Shown piece after piece: positions 1 through 11,479 of a DNA stretch of 64,000 nucleotides. Numbering within the stretch: position 1 is the stretch's first letter; each line of letters starts with the position of its first letter. The position numbers were made by a program, and so were the translations under genes. A model generated the notes under the pieces. The model made no database searches. It was not told the DNA's origin and worked only from the letters and a program-made list of their open reading frames with translations. The DNA is from Pinus tabuliformis (lineage: Eukaryota; Streptophyta; Pinopsida; Pinales; Pinaceae). The DNA lies in NCBI GenBank assembly GCA_031772625.1, contig CM062819.1:1233884955-1233948954 (forward strand). Direction: 5' to 3'.

Positions 1-112
1 CATCCAAGAATTGTTCATTTATGTAATGTAAAGGAGGTTTCCCCCTCGAAGAGGCTGAATTCTAAGGCGTTGATCTATCTTTTCTATCTTTTCTTGAGCT
101 GGTTTCATAACA
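1..112 (+). repeat. Partial 5' LTR of E1
   Basis: Positions 1-112 match 5601-5712 with three substitutions and end in the LTR terminus CA, two bases before the primer binding site. The left part of this LTR (about 220 bp) lies outside the window. Confidence 0.9.
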
Positions 113-114
113 TT

Positions 115-126
115 TGGTATCAGAGC
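115..126 (+). promoter_or_regulatory. Primer binding site, tRNA-iMet (E1)
   Basis: TGGTATCAGAGC begins two bases after the LTR end. It is complementary to the 3' end of plant initiator tRNA-Met, the usual minus-strand primer of these elements. Confidence 0.92.
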
Positions 127-792
127 TTTGGATTCTAGGGTTTCGCTGCTCCAAACAGGTCATCGTGGAATTTTCGCTATAACTTTTTTTCTGTGACGTT
201 TCAGAAGTTGCAAAAAAAAACCCATTTGAGAAGAAATCACGCTGAACCTTGGGTCCGAATTTCAGATCGTTTCACGCGATATTTGCGGAGATATGATCTG
301 AGGAAGTTGGTCTTTTTGCAGACTCCTGAATTACATTCAAAACAGGTGACCTAGGGAAAATCGTCATAACTTTCTCTCTAGGGATCGGATTGAAATTTCG
401 TAAGAAGGTACAGAAAGAGGACGGACTGTAGTTTCTTGTATGCATGTTTCAGATCCAAAGGTCAAAACAGTGACTCGTGGCACGTCGTACAAGTTCGCTC
501 TACTGAACTAGTCTATAAGCAAGTCACTGTGGGAGATTTCACATAACTCTTCCTTGGAGAATCCAATTTGGGTCAGACTTGTGGCATTGGAAAGAGGACA
601 CAGAGGGCTACTACAGCTCAGAAATTCGAAACTAGATGATTGGAAAGTACAGAGATACATCAGAGGCAATATCGAGCTCCTACAAAGTGAAAAAAGGTGT
701 GTAGATTTTCTTAAATTTTTGCTTAAGCTTGGTTTGAAAATTTATTTTGAAGGAATTCAAAGGGCATAGTAGAGCATTATTATCGGTAACTG
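127..792 (+). other. Untranslated leader of E1
   Basis: This stretch lies between the primer binding site and gag. A 71-codon open frame (554-769) lies here, but it has no recognisable domain and I do not regard it as a gene. Confidence 0.7.
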
Positions 793-2130
793 ATGCCCCG
801 AGGAAAGAAAATGCAAACACCTAGTAAGGAACCTGAAAGCTCTAGCATGACTCATGAAGAAGAGGAAGAAATGCAACATGATATATCAAAATTACAAGAC
901 CAAGTGCAACAACTGTCCCTTGCACAAAAAGGAACAGAATCTAAGATGGATAGTTTAAAGAAAGATGTGGAAGCTAAGATGGATGGTTCAAAGAAAGGTG
1001 TAGAAGCTAAGATGGACTGTTTAAAGAAAGGCGTAGAAGCTAAGATGGATGGCATGGAAGCTAAGGTGAATGGCATGGACGCTAAAATTGATGGCATGGA
1101 TGATAAGATGGAAGAATTGAAGATAAATATGAATAAGTTGCTACAAGAAATGGTCACTAAGGGTGAAAGGGTACTAAAGGAAACTCATGATGAGAACAAA
1201 AGAAATGTTAATCATGATTCCATAGACTCTAATGTTGGATCGAAGACTCACCATATTCCAAAAATCGATATGAGGAAGTTTGATGGCAAGGATCCCGCCA
1301 CATGGATATTACAGATGGAGCAATTCTTCGATCTCAATAATGTGCAAAACACACAAAAGGTACGTATGGCAACTTTATATTTGGAACCAAATCAGTTTGT
1401 ATGGTATCAATGGCTTTTCTCTCGTAAACAATTTATCACTTGGGCAATTTTTACGGAAGAATTGATAGCACATTATGAGGATACAAAAAGCAACACTTTT
1501 TTTAGCCAATTGATAAGTCTCAAACAAAAGGGTTCAATAATGGAGCACATTGAGGAGTTCCAAAAATTGAACATAAGGGTAAAAGATATTCCAGAGGAGC
1601 ATAGGATTGATGTGTTCATAGGGTCTTTAAAGGATAATATCCAACATGATGTTCGCCTTTGGGAACCTGATTCATTAGAGAAGGCATTCAGGTTAGCAAG
1701 AAAAATGGAAAGCAAAATTATGGCAACCAGGAAGCATACCACTCACAACTATAAAGATGGAAGTGTTGTTGCCCCTAGTCTTCCACAACCTATAAGGTTG
1801 ACACCACAACAATTGGAAGAAAAAAGAGCAAAAGGGCTTTGTTACAGTTGTGATAGCAAATACACTAAAGGTCATAAGTGTGCTGAGAAGAAATTATTCT
1901 ACATAGATTGTGAAGAGGAAGAAGAAAAGGAGCAAGAAAGGTCAAAAGAAGAGGATATACTCCAGGAACAAAGCCTAGATGAAGAACAAATAAATCCGAC
2001 CATATCTTGTAATGCATTGGCGGGAATTACCACTCCTCAAACCATCAAGATAGAAGGACAAATCAAGAAGAAAAAGGTAATAGTGTTGATTGATTCAGGA
2101 ACACCCACAATTTTATTCATTGTAAGGTAG
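793..2130 (+). CDS. gag: Gag polyprotein of E1 with the start of protease
   Basis: Gag forms the cytoplasmic virus-like particle and binds the element RNA. The 445-codon frame starts at an ATG. Residues 51-111 form a regular coiled-coil repeat: three 11-residue units beginning KMD, then four 7-residue units. A retrotransposon gag domain follows (about residues 165-310). A zinc knuckle has the plant-chromovirus spacing C350-x2-C353-x7-H361-x-C363. The frame then enters the protease, reaching the catalytic LIDSG, and stops at TAG 2128-2130. That stop results from a one-base indel near 2110: shifting frame restores [10 protein letters not shown], the normal protease continuation. In an intact copy, gag and pol would therefore be one frame. 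Confidence 0.88.
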   Translation: MPRGKKMQTPSKEPESSSMTHEEEEEMQHDISKLQDQVQQLSLAQKGTESKMDSLKKDVEAKMDGSKKGVEAKMDCLKKGVEAKMDGMEAKVNGMDAKIDGMDDKMEELKINMNKLLQEMVTKGERVLKETHDENKRNVNHDSIDSNVGSKTHHIPKIDMRKFDGKDPATWILQMEQFFDLNNVQNTQKVRMATLYLEPNQFVWYQWLFSRKQFITWAIFTEELIAHYEDTKSNTFFSQLISLKQKGSIMEHIEEFQKLNIRVKDIPEEHRIDVFIGSLKDNIQHDVRLWEPDSLEKAFRLARKMESKIMATRKHTTHNYKDGSVVAPSLPQPIRLTPQQLEEKRAKGLCYSCDSKYTKGHKCAEKKLFYIDCEEEEEKEQERSKEEDILQEQSLDEEQINPTISCNALAGITTPQTIKIEGQIKKKKVIVLIDSGTPTILFIVR

Positions 2131-3234
2131 CAAAAGAATTGAATTGCTTCCTATATCCAGCACCAGAGTGTCAAGTGATGATTGCAAATGGAGGAACAAT
2201 AAATTGCTCTGGAAAGTGCCATAATATCAAGCTATCCATGGGAGAATATGTATTGACTAGCCCAATGCTTTCCATTCCAATGGGAGGTGCTGATGTTGTA
2301 CTAGGAGTCCAATGGCTACAATCCTTGGGTACAATAGCTTTTAATTTTCAAGAACTTTTCATCAAATTTTCTACGGAAGGAAAGGAAGTTGAATTAAGGG
2401 GTATTGCAGGGAAACCAGGAAAGATAATCAGCTCTAATGGTATGACAAAGCTTCTAAAAAAGGAGCAAAGAGGTGTAATTGCACAATTATGTTCGCTAGA
2501 TGTTTCCACATTGGAATCATCTATTTCTCCAGATCTCCAAAAAGTCTTGGACAATCATTCCAAGGTATTTGAGACTCCCAAAGGTCTCCCACCTATGCGT
2601 GATCATGATCATGCTATTCATCTGATTCCAGGAAGTGTTCCTCCAAACATCAGGCCGTACAGATATCCCTATGTCCAAAAGAGTGAAATTGAACGTATGG
2701 TTGCAGAAATGCTAGAGGCTGGTATAATTCAACCGAGTCAAAGTTCTTTCTCTGCTCCAGTAGTATTGGTGCACAAGAAGGATGGATCATGGCGCATGTG
2801 TCCGGATTATAGGGAGCTCAACAAGCTCACTATTAAAGATAAGTTCCCCATTCCTGTCATTGATGAATTACTGGATGAATTGCATGGATCAATTTACTTC
2901 ACCAAGTTGGATCTTCGTTCAGGATATCATCAAATCAGAATGAAGATTGAAGACATTCCGAAAACAGCATTTAGAACTCATGAGGGTCATTATGAATTTT
3001 TGGTCATGCCTTTTGGCCTTACCAATGCACCTTCAACATTTCAAGGTTTGATGAATTCAATTTTCAAACCATTCCTTAGAAAATTTGTGTTAGTATTTTT
3101 TGATGATATACTAATCTACACAAGTCTTGGAAGGATCATGTTGAACATGTTGACAGGGTGCTACAACTATTGGAGGAGAAACAATTATATGCAAAAAGAT
3201 CCAAATGTTTCTTTGGAGTCCAGGAGGTGGAATA
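2131..3234 (+). pseudogene. pol: Protease and reverse transcriptase of E1, frameshifted
   Basis: The frame runs from the protease body through the reverse transcriptase palm and fingers. RT motifs seen include [42 protein letters not shown] and the catalytic FFDDILIY. Near 3120 one base is missing, so the real frame moves to the AAG starting at 3122 ([10 protein letters not shown]). Near 3235 another base is missing in TATTGGGTCAT, where [11 protein letters not shown] is expected. The RT is thus spread over three frames. The family uses this enzyme to copy RNA to DNA in the particle. Catalytic aspartates are intact, so the lesions are recent. Confidence 0.9.
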
Positions 3235-5349
3235 TTGGGTCATATTGTATCTCATGAAGGAGTTAAGGTAGACCCTAGCAAAATTAAAGCCATTAAGGAA
3301 TGGAAAATCCCCACATCCATAAAGCATCTGCGAGGATTTCTTGGGTTGACAGGGTATTATCGCAAGTTTGTTAAGAATTATGGGAGAATAGCAGCACCTC
3401 TAACAACATTATTGAAGAAAGATGCATTTTCATGGACTCCGGAAGCAACAAAGGCCTTTGAACATCTTAAAGAGGCAATGTGCCAAGCACCGGTCTTAGC
3501 TACACCGGACTTCACAAAAACCTTTATTGTGGAATGTGATGCTTCAGGAAATGGAATTGGTGCTGTTCTAATGCAAGATGAAAGACCCATTGCTTTTGAA
3601 AGTCGTCCAATCAAGGGAAAGTTTTTAAGCAAAGCTATTTATGAGAAGGAAATGTTGGCAATACTCCATGCACTTAAGAAATGGCGACCCTACCTAATGG
3701 GAAGACACTTCAAGGTAAAAACGGATCATGATAGCCTTAAATACTTTTTAGAACAAAGATTATCCTCTGAAGAGCAACAAAAGTGGGTCACAAAGATGTT
3801 GGGTTATGACTTTGAAATCATCTACAAAAAAGGGAAGCAAAATGTGGTGGCAGATGCACTCTCAAGAAAGGATGAGGATGTGGAAGCATTGTTGTGCGCC
3901 ATTTCTATTATCCAACCAGATTGGATAAACGAAGCAAGGGAGGAATGGAAGAATGACGAAGAAGTGTGGGCACTTATTCGAAAGTTACAACAAGATTCCA
4001 GTACGTCTGATACATTTAGCTGGAAAAATGATTCGTTATGGTACAAAGATCGCTTATACCTCTGTAAGAATTCCCAGCTAAAACAAAAGATTCTTATGGA
4101 ATTGCACACTTCTCCCTTAGGAGGGCACTCAGGATTTTTAAAAACTTACCACAGGGTTAAGAAGGAATTTTTTTGGGATGGCCTTAAATCAGATATTCAA
4201 AAGTTTGTGGCGGAATGTTTGGTTTGCCAACAAAATAAAGTTGAAACAATTAAGACACCGGGTCTATTACAACCTTTATCCATTCCAAGCCAACGTTGGG
4301 AGGAGGTTTCAATGGATTTTATCACAGGTTTACCCAAGTCTGAGGGAAAGAGTGTCATCATGGTGGTAGTTGACAGACTTACCAAGTATGCACACTTTTG
4401 TGCATTATCACATCCATTTAGAGCCAGTACAGTTTCTACTGCATTTATGGAAACAATTCAAAAGCTACATGGAAACCCAAAGATTATTGTAAGTGACAGA
4501 GATCCCATTTTCACTGGAAATTTTTGGACAGAATTATTTTCTTGTCTTGGTACTCAGTTAGCTCATAGCTCATCTTATCATCCTCAATCTGATGGGAAAA
4601 CTGAGATAGTAAACAAATGTTTGGAAGGATATCTTCGTTGCTTTGTATCTGATAAACAAACACAATGGGTCAAATGGTTGCCTCTGGCTGAATGGTGGTA
4701 TAACACTTCCTTCCATACAGCAACAAAAATGACCCCATTTATGGCACTTTATGGGTATCAACCACCATCCATCACATCATATTTAAGAGAAAATTCTAAG
4801 GTTCAGGTAGTGGAACATCACATCGAACATCAACAACAAGTCCTCCAACTCTTAAAGGATAACCTCGTGTTGGCACAGAATAGAATGAAACAACAGGCAG
4901 ATCAACATCGCAGTGAAAGAAGTTTTGATGTAGGTGATTGGGTATTCCTACGGCTACAACCATATAAGCAAATGTCCCTCAAGCAAGCTAAGAAGGATAA
5001 TAAATTATCACCAAAGTATTATGGTCCATACAAGGTGTTGCAAAAGATTGGTACTATGGCATACAAATTGGAGCTTCCTGCAGCTTCTCGATTGCACCCA
5101 GTTTTCCATGTTTCATGTTTAAAGAAGGTTATAGGCGACAAGCTCCCAGTTCAAACAATATTGCCAGAACTTGATGAGGAAGGAAAAATTATATTGGAAC
5201 CGGAAGCAGTCACAGAAACAAGAACTCGACAGCTACGAAATCGATCAATTTCAGAGTATCTTATCAAGTGGAAGAACTTATCCGCTGAAGATTCCACATG
5301 GGAGGATGAGAATTTTATGCAGAAGTATCCAGAACTACTCAAGCATTGA
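3235..5349 (+). CDS. pol: RNase H, integrase and chromodomain of E1 pol
   Basis: This long open frame is the C-terminal two thirds of pol; translation from its first ATG is not implied. It holds the end of RT and the connection ([10 protein letters not shown]), then RNase H (catalytic D in [19 protein letters not shown] at its end). The integrase has an H-H-C-C zinc module (GGHSGF to CLVCQ) and a D-D-E core ([28 protein letters not shown]). The last 60 codons form a chromodomain ([16 protein letters not shown]). In this family the chromodomain is thought to direct integration to heterochromatin. No stop interrupts this part, which ends 16 bp before the polypurine tract. Confidence 0.92.
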   Translation: MGHIVSHEGVKVDPSKIKAIKEWKIPTSIKHLRGFLGLTGYYRKFVKNYGRIAAPLTTLLKKDAFSWTPEATKAFEHLKEAMCQAPVLATPDFTKTFIVECDASGNGIGAVLMQDERPIAFESRPIKGKFLSKAIYEKEMLAILHALKKWRPYLMGRHFKVKTDHDSLKYFLEQRLSSEEQQKWVTKMLGYDFEIIYKKGKQNVVADALSRKDEDVEALLCAISIIQPDWINEAREEWKNDEEVWALIRKLQQDSSTSDTFSWKNDSLWYKDRLYLCKNSQLKQKILMELHTSPLGGHSGFLKTYHRVKKEFFWDGLKSDIQKFVAECLVCQQNKVETIKTPGLLQPLSIPSQRWEEVSMDFITGLPKSEGKSVIMVVVDRLTKYAHFCALSHPFRASTVSTAFMETIQKLHGNPKIIVSDRDPIFTGNFWTELFSCLGTQLAHSSSYHPQSDGKTEIVNKCLEGYLRCFVSDKQTQWVKWLPLAEWWYNTSFHTATKMTPFMALYGYQPPSITSYLRENSKVQVVEHHIEHQQQVLQLLKDNLVLAQNRMKQQADQHRSERSFDVGDWVFLRLQPYKQMSLKQAKKDNKLSPKYYGPYKVLQKIGTMAYKLELPAASRLHPVFHVSCLKKVIGDKLPVQTILPELDEEGKIILEPEAVTETRTRQLRNRSISEYLIKWKNLSAEDSTWEDENFMQKYPELLKH

Positions 5350-5365
5350 GGACAACACTTTTTTT

Positions 5366-5379
5366 GAAGGAGAGGGGCA
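5366..5379 (+). promoter_or_regulatory. Polypurine tract of E1
   Basis: GAAGGAGAGGGGCA lies immediately before the TGTTGGG start of the 3' LTR, where plus-strand DNA synthesis is primed. Confidence 0.85.
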
Positions 5380-5712
5380 TGTTGGGTCCCTATAATACTA
5401 GTGATTACCCCATTACTATTGTAGTTATACCCCTTATTAATATTGTTGTGCCCCTATTGCCCCCATATTGTTATTACTGTGCCCCATAGAATCCCTCTAT
5501 TGTTATTTTTGTGGTTTTATATTATTATTGTTAGGTCGGCTGGATTATATTGTGACTCCTTAGACTCCTATATATAGAAAGGAGGTTTTGTCATTTGTAT
5601 CATCCAAGAATTGTTCATTTATGTAATGTAAAGGAGGTTGCCCCCTCGAAGAGGCTGAATTCTAAGGTGGTGATCTATCTTTTCTATCTTTTCTTGAGCT
5701 GGTTTCATAACA
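5380..5712 (+). repeat. 3' LTR of E1 (333 bp)
   Basis: It starts TGTTGGG and ends ATAACA, giving TG...CA termini. The right 112 bp duplicate the window start. The flanking target-site copy on the right would be 5713-5717 (TGGAG); its partner is outside the window. Confidence 0.92.
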
Positions 5713-6629
5713 TGGAGCAATCTCTCTTTTTATGCACTATTAAGATCTAGATCTAGTTGGGCTACCATCCTCAATGTATTATACTCAAATTAAATGGACA
5801 ACAGTGACTTTTTCCCATAGACCAAGTCATGGGGTGTGAATCCAGTGGTGGTCTTGCAGGTGGTATTATAGGCCCAGGTGGCCTCAACTAGTCTATATTC
5901 CCAATCTATTGTACTTCTACTAACCACTTTGGTTAGAATGCCCTCCAATGCTCTGTTGGTCACCTCCACTTGCCCATTAGTTTGTGGTTGATAGGGAGTG
6001 GAGGTTCTATGCTTGATCTTATGCTGGCTTAATAAGTCTTCAATCATGTTGGAGGTAAACTGGCTACCTTGATCAATGACCAATTCTCTAGGGTACCCAA
6101 ATTTGTAAAATACATTCCCCCTTAAGAACTCAACCACCTTCTCCTCTGTTGCTGCCTTAATTGCCTTAGTTTCAGCCCACTTAGTTAGATAGTCAGTGCA
6201 CACAATGATATACTGCTTTTGCTTGGAAGGAGGGTCAATAGGTCCGTCCATGCCCCATTTGTCAAATGGCTGGAAATTCACTTGAGGTTGCAGAGGCATT
6301 TCATCTCTTGGAGTAGGCTTTCCCATCCTTTGTCACCGATCGCACTAACTAGTATATATTTTCACATCTTAATGAAGAGTGGGGCAATAATAACCAGCTT
6401 GTAAAACTTTAAATGTTGTCGTCTTTGCTGCAAAATGACCTCCACAAGGCCCATCATGATAAGTTAGAAGGATGTCAAAGAATTCCTCCTCCTTGACACG
6501 CCTTCTCAAAATTTGATCCGAGCCTAGTTTGAAGAGGTTGCCCCTAATCCAAGTGAAAGGGGCGCTCTTCCTCACAATCTCGTTTTTCTCTTTAGAGGAC
6601 AAATTCGGTGGTAATTGTGCAGATACCAA
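5713..6629 (-). pseudogene. pol: Integrase of E2, truncated by E1
   Basis: The frame begins with the N-terminal zinc module (YHDGPCGGHFAAKTT to TSxCDRxQR), broken by three stops near 6330-6370. The catalytic core is open from 6326 to 5790 and keeps all three acidic residues: MDGPID, VIDQGSQF, and the E of NGQVEVTN. After the stop at 5790-5792 the frame still reads FEYNTLRMVAQLDLDLNSA and runs up to the E1 boundary, showing the insertion point. The enzyme would join element cDNA to host DNA. One more stop in the tail is TAG where other family members have Q. Confidence 0.86.
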
Positions 6630-6699
6630 ATAGTTTTATATGTCAGAAAACCATGGAGAGAGAACTGAAATGGCGAATAAGTGCTCATCTGGTAATTGA

Positions 6700-7140
6700 T
6701 CATCAACCATTCCCTACTCACCTGCAGGAAAAGTTAATCTAGACAAAAAATCTGCAACAACATTTTCCTTGCCAGGCTTATCAACAATAGTTAGATCAAA
6801 CTGCTATAAAAAAGTAACCATCTAATAATACGAGCATTCACGTTAGGTTTATTCATTAAATATTTGATTGTAGCATGGTCAGTATGTACAAATGTTTGAT
6901 AGCCTGTAATATAATGCCTAAATTTGTTCAATGAATGCACAACAACCAGGAGCTCCTTTTCGGTCACTGTGTAGTTCAGTTCGGCCTTTGACAAATTCTT
7001 ACTGATAAAGTAAATGGCATAAGGCAATTTTTCATCTATCTAGCCTAGGGCTGCTCCTATGGCTTTGTGTGAGGCATCAGCATGTATATTAAAAGGAAGG
7101 GCCCAATTTGGGCCTCTGAGAATCGGTGCAGTGGTTAACC
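6700..7140 (-). pseudogene. pol: RNase H of E2
   Basis: Conserved pieces in order are NIHADASHKAIGAALG, a stop at the expected Q (TAG), IDEKLPYAIYFISKNL, TEKELLVVV, HTDHATIKYL, and the closing KENVVADFLSRL. The domain degrades the RNA template during reverse transcription. It lies directly between RT and integrase as expected, with stops near 7040 and 6800. Confidence 0.83.
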
Positions 7141-7245
7141 TATCCTTCAGGGTGTCCAGGACCTCTTGACAACGTTTTGACCATACAAACTCAGAGTCTT
7201 TGGCCAACAACCAAAATAAAGGAGAAGAAAACTTGCTGAAGTCTT

Positions 7246-7959
7246 TTATAAACCTTCACAGTATCCATCTAACCTTAGGAAACTTCTGACATCTCTCTGC
7301 GTTTGTGGAGGTGGGACCCTTTGGATGATAGCTATTTTGTTTGGGTCCACCTGCAATCCTTGCTGGGATATTGAATGACCTAGCACAACCTTTGCAGTCA
7401 TCAAGAATTCACATTTTTCGAGACTAAGAGATAGGTTCATTTCAATTCATTTGTGCAGCACCCTACCTAAGTTGGACAGAGCCTCCTGGAAATCAGATCC
7501 ATAAGGTGTAAAATCATCCATATAAATCTCTACTGCATCATGGAATAACTTGGAAAAGATACTCAAGACTTCTCTCTGGAAAGTGGCAGGAGCATTGCAT
7601 AGGCCAAAAGGAAGGACCCTATAGGTGAAAGTACCCCAAGGACAAGTGAAGGTGGTTTTATCCTGGTCTTTTGGGCTGATCTGGATTTGATTGTACCCGC
7701 TGAATCCATCTAGGAAAGAGAAAAACATTTTCCCTGCTAGGCCATCTAGCACTTGGTCGATGAAAGGTAGAGGGAAATGGTCCTTCTTTATGGATTTTTT
7801 TAACTCCTTGTAATTGACACAAATCCTCCACTTACCATTTTTATTTGGAACCAACACCAAAGGAGAGACCCACTCACTATCTGAGATAGGGTAAATGAAT
7901 CCTGCATCTAGCATATTTTGCAGTTCTTCTTTGATTATATCTTTAAGAGTTGGATTCAT
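7246..7959 (-). pseudogene. pol: Reverse transcriptase of E2
   Basis: The 170-codon open piece 7959-7447 carries the Athila/Tat RT signature: NKNGKWRICVNYKELKK, KDHFPLPFIDQVLDGLAGK, FLDGFSGYNQIQI, LPFGLCNAPATFQ, and the catalytic YMDDF. The thumb and connection continue at 7440-7246 (SLEKCEFLM, VLGHSISQQGLQVDP). A stop or frame slip near 7443 separates the pieces. The catalytic aspartates are intact. Confidence 0.88.
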
Positions 7960-8998
7960 TCTCCTTTGGGGTTTCTAGACTGAATTGCAACCTTCTTTGA
8001 TATAAATGTGGTGAGTACACACCAAAGGCTGCACTCCCTTCATTTCTTTGTAAATCCAAGCAAAGGCATCCAGATGTTCCTTTAGCATGTTGCACAACTT
8101 TTCTTCTTGGTGAATAGAAAGAGGGGTTGATTTTCAAAGCTATCTCGGGGCCGAATTATATGGTTTTGACACGGATAGGGTTGGAATCGACTAAGCATAG
8201 ATCAATTTGATGGTTTTTTTAGGTTTCCTTTACTACTTCTTCTAAGGACAATGTACTGGGTGTTGGACTTTGGAGTATGTGTTCAATCAAATCATCTTCA
8301 TCCTGGTGTCCCCCTCCCATGGTTGTTTCTAAGGTATAGAGTTGGGCGGAATAAAATTCATCTTCTTCCTACTCTTCCAACCATAAAGGTAAGTCATGTT
8401 CTATAGATGGCTGAGCAGGAGGCTATAGGACTAACTGCTTGGACATATGCCCATTCTTGATGGTCATATTTCCAGCCCTACAGCTAATGTAGGCATCGAC
8501 AGTGGCTAGCTAGGGCCTCTTAAGGATGAGAGGGTAACCAGTAAGCTTAGCCCTAGGCTAGAGAACTAGGAAATCTGTAGGGTATTCGTAAGAGTCAATG
8601 GAGACCATCACATCCTCCACAATCCCATCAGGGGTCACTATGGAGCAGTCTGCAAGTTGCAGAACTGTTGTGGTCTTTCTCAATGAACCTTGTAGGTTGA
8701 GCTTGAGCATGGTGTCCTTGGTCATCACATTAATGGCAGCCCCAAGGTTGATCAAAAGGTGTGGGACAATGGTGCCATTGATGTGCACATCTACTACAGG
8801 GCTTCCAGGGTTTAAATACTTCGGACAGATTACCTGCCCCAGCATTAAGTCGGACAACTGTCCAATGACATTTATGCTAGGGGCATCTCTTCTTTGCCTC
8901 CCTGGGTGCTTGGGGCACTTCTCCTTAATCAAATTGTTGTACATAGGTACATCTATAATATCTTGGAGACGTGGAATTTTGACACACAGGTTTTTCAA
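7960..8998 (-). pseudogene. pol: Protease and PR-RT linker of E2
   Basis: The piece 8998-8558 is an aspartic protease: the region before the active site is VVDVHINGTIVPHLL, then INLGAAINVM where the clade has IDLGA. The catalytic Asp is thus Asn (GAC->AAC in a CpG context). The downstream linker (8557-7960) still reads as PRAKLTGYPLIL, LATVDAYISCRAGNMTIKNG, but TAG replaces Q after FLVL and W before LATVD. The protease would have matured the polyprotein and cannot in this copy. Confidence 0.82.
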
Positions 8999-9019
8999 TT
9001 CTCCCAGAAGTTCAGTCTT

Positions 9020-10730
9020 TTATGGGGTAGGCTGGAGTGGTTGGGTTAATTTCTCAAGAAAGGGTGGTGGATTTACTTTAAGCATGATTTCCTCTCTTTC
9101 TTCCTCAACCTCCCTAGGTGGAGGTAGAGGTTGGTTTTCTGGGAGTACTCTCCCAGATCTCAGGTTGATTTCCTGAATTTCCATAGCATAAGCTGGATAG
9201 GATGTCTCTCCACTGTATATTTTTTGTGCCTGTCTATTGTTCAGGTTCAGATTTGGATGGGCAGACATCTGGGGTTGTTTAGGTGGAGGAGAGTGTAATA
9301 GTTGTAGTTGAGCAGGTCGTGAAGGCAATATAGCTAGAGCATTGTTGTATGGGGGCCTCCACCCCTAGGGCGGTGCATTCCACTGAGGTTGTGGCAGATC
9401 ATATGGTTGAAATGATTGGCTGGCTAGCTAGGAATGATACTGAGGTGCAAAGGACCAAGGAGGAGGTGTAGACCAAGAGGGATGAACAAGGATCCCCCAA
9501 GAAGGTATGGATGTGGTCTGGTTGGGTTTGTAATATGCATGGGTCATGGGATGACCCTTGCATGCCCTGCTGGTATGGCCTAGGCCCATGAGGTCTCCTT
9601 TGGTTTATCTGGCAGAGCTGCTCAGTTACCCCTTCGGCTCCTTGATATACAAATTTTAGTCTAGGTAAAGAAGGGAACTTGTCTGTGGAGTGGTTTCTTC
9701 ACAGACTGAGCATAATTCAATAGAATTCAATGGACATTCGTTCCTAGGGTGCCTCCTGGTGCATCTAGGGAAGAAAATGGCTAAGGCTCTCTCTGCTTCC
9801 TCATGTTTTCTCTTAATGTGCATAGTTTCCATTCTTAGGGAAAGGGTTTTCAACATCTGACTCTTGAAATCCTCTAGCATGTTTCCAATTTCACCCTTGA
9901 TGGATGAATTGGAAGAGGATGGACTGACCATAGGTTGCCTACCCCTACCCTTTTTCCTAGCTGCCCTAGAATGGTTTCTAAAGATAGTCTTGATATCCTC
10001 ATAGTGTAACTGGTAGATATCTAGTCCTTCTAAGAAATTTAGGGTATCCAGAAGATATTCCTTACTCTAAGCAGGAACAACTTCAGTGACTCAGGGTCAA
10101 GTGTACACCTAGCCCTTTTGTAGCTAGGCTGGAATATTTCTTCATAATATTCTAGGGATTCATCATTTCCTAAGATCATCCTAAAATTTCCTCTTTAGTG
10201 TCTTTAGACTTGCAATAGTCTCGATACTTGTTGTTGAAGGCTTGCTGCATCTGAGCCCAAGTTGTGATGCTATCTCCAGGTAAACCCATGAACCAGTGTA
10301 GAGCTGCACCCTTGAGAGTGGATGGAAATAGTTTCAACTTCTGCTCATCATTGGTGTAATCATAGGTTCGACATATGACAACAAAGTCAAATAAGAAAGT
10401 GTTTGGATATTTTGAGGTCAGGCCATGGAAATGAGGAAGGCCAAAGGGGCTTATATTTTTCATCTTAATATCCCCATCGGTTTCCCTAATGTGGAAGGCA
10501 CCCTCAACTCTTTCCCTATTTCCTCTATCATTTCTGTTTTCAACCATTCATTCAGTAGGAATGGGTTCTTCTTCTTCTTATTCCCCTCTAGGTTCTTCAA
10601 ATATTTCTAGTTGCTCACCTAAGGGTTCCTCTAGTTCACAAACACCGAAGAAGAGGGAAGGTTAGTTGTTTGAAGTAGTGGGGGCATTTGGCAAAAAATT
10701 CTCTAAGTTATCCCTATTCCTACAAGGCAT
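9020..10730 (-). pseudogene. gag: Gag of E2, many stops
   Basis: The likely start is the ATG at 10730-10728 (MPCRNRDNLENF), which is followed by three in-frame stops before 10547. From 10547 the capsid-like region is clear: LFPSTLKGAALHWFMGLPGD, ITTWAQMQQAFNNKY. The piece 9931-9656 has the Athila/Tat cysteine motif CTRRHPRNECPLNSIELCSVC. The piece 9328-9020 is a proline-rich linker with INLRSGRVLPE, typical just before protease. Gag would form the particle. Stops and frame slips at about 10175, 9650 and 9330 break it. Confidence 0.8.
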
Positions 10731-11465
10731 GAAAAAAATGTCTTTTTTTTTTATGTTTTGTGTTTTTCCAAACTTTGAAAGTAATTGCAGAATTGAAATT
10801 GTAGATTGAATTAAAACTACTGACTGAATGAAAAATTAACTGCTTGATTGAAATCTTACTTGCAGAATGGAAAGGAAAGCAAAGAATGCATAATGGAAAA
10901 GGAAGAAGAGGATCCTTTGATTCTAGGGTTGGGCTCTAACCCAAGAGCTTCAGCCCTCTAAGTTAACTCAATACTGGATCATGAAAAAGCTCATTCTCAT
11001 TATCAAAACATAAAATTACATAGCAATGTCTTCCACAAGTTTGGAGCTCAAAAATAACTAGTGTTTTTACAACAAAAATTCAAATCCTAATGAGGCTCTA
11101 GGCCTCTTTATTTATACAAATGAAGTCTCCAATGACTTCCTTAAATCTAGGGAGGCTCAACTCCCAAACTCGAGATGAACTAACTCTTTGACTATCACTT
11201 GCTCGGCTGCCTTTTGATCTTCATGACTTGGCTTCTTGTACTCCAAGCTAGTGTGATTGATGGAGGAATATTCGAATGAGGGAGGAGTAAATGAGGAGGA
11301 TTTACCTCCTACAATGCCTCTTCCTTGTCCCATTCACGTTTCAGCCTTTAATCTTGCCAAAATTCCCTGATTTTCTCTCACAAACCTGCATTTAATGCAC
11401 ATTAGTCCACTAGGCATAATATCTCACTTTGAATCATCTCATTAAACAAAATATAATCAAAACAT
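10731..11465 (-). repeat. Leader and probable 5' LTR of E2
   Basis: There is no coding sequence here. On the minus strand a TATA box (TATAAATAAA, 11119-11110) lies in a plausible U3/R position. The segment ends near CAAAACA at 11464, giving a minus-strand start TGTTTTGATT, just before E3 coding resumes. I could not find a second LTR copy or a convincing primer binding site, so the inner boundary is a guess. Confidence 0.4.
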
Positions 11466-11479
11466 GTAATAAATTGTGA

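Larger units (their letters stand above)
1..5712 (+). mobile_element. E1: Ty3/gypsy chromovirus LTR retrotransposon, 5' end cut by window
   Basis: The sequence shows a 3' LTR (5380-5712), the last 112 bp of the 5' LTR at the window start, a tRNA-iMet primer binding site, gag, and pol in the order protease, reverse transcriptase, RNase H, integrase, chromodomain, then a polypurine tract. That order plus the C-terminal chromodomain places it among plant chromoviruses. The overlapping 112 bp of the two LTRs differ at 3 positions (50, 68, 70), so the insertion is fairly young. The copy is not autonomous, because pol is broken by three single-base frameshifts. It lies inside the integrase gene of E2, whose reading frame stops exactly at 5713. 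Confidence 0.93.
5713..11465 (-). mobile_element. E2: Athila/Tat-clade Ty3/gypsy element, decayed and split by E1
   Basis: Read on the minus strand, the order is leader or 5' LTR (about 11465-10731), gag, protease, RT, RNase H, integrase. The residues resemble the Ogre/Tat/Athila clade: the gag motif HPRNECPLNSIELC, the RT motifs GYNQIQI and YMDDF, and the IN motif WAETKAI. Integrase coding continues to 5713, where E1 begins, so E1 inserted into this gene. The remaining integrase end and 3' LTR must lie left of the window. Numerous in-frame stops show it is dead and older than E1. Confidence 0.85.

Noticed and set aside
554..769. 71-codon frame before E1 gag
   Set aside because: It lies in the untranslated leader and has no domain.
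8598..9176. 192-codon plus-strand frame
   Set aside because: It is the complement of the E2 protease and gag linker. The minus strand carries the conserved motifs.
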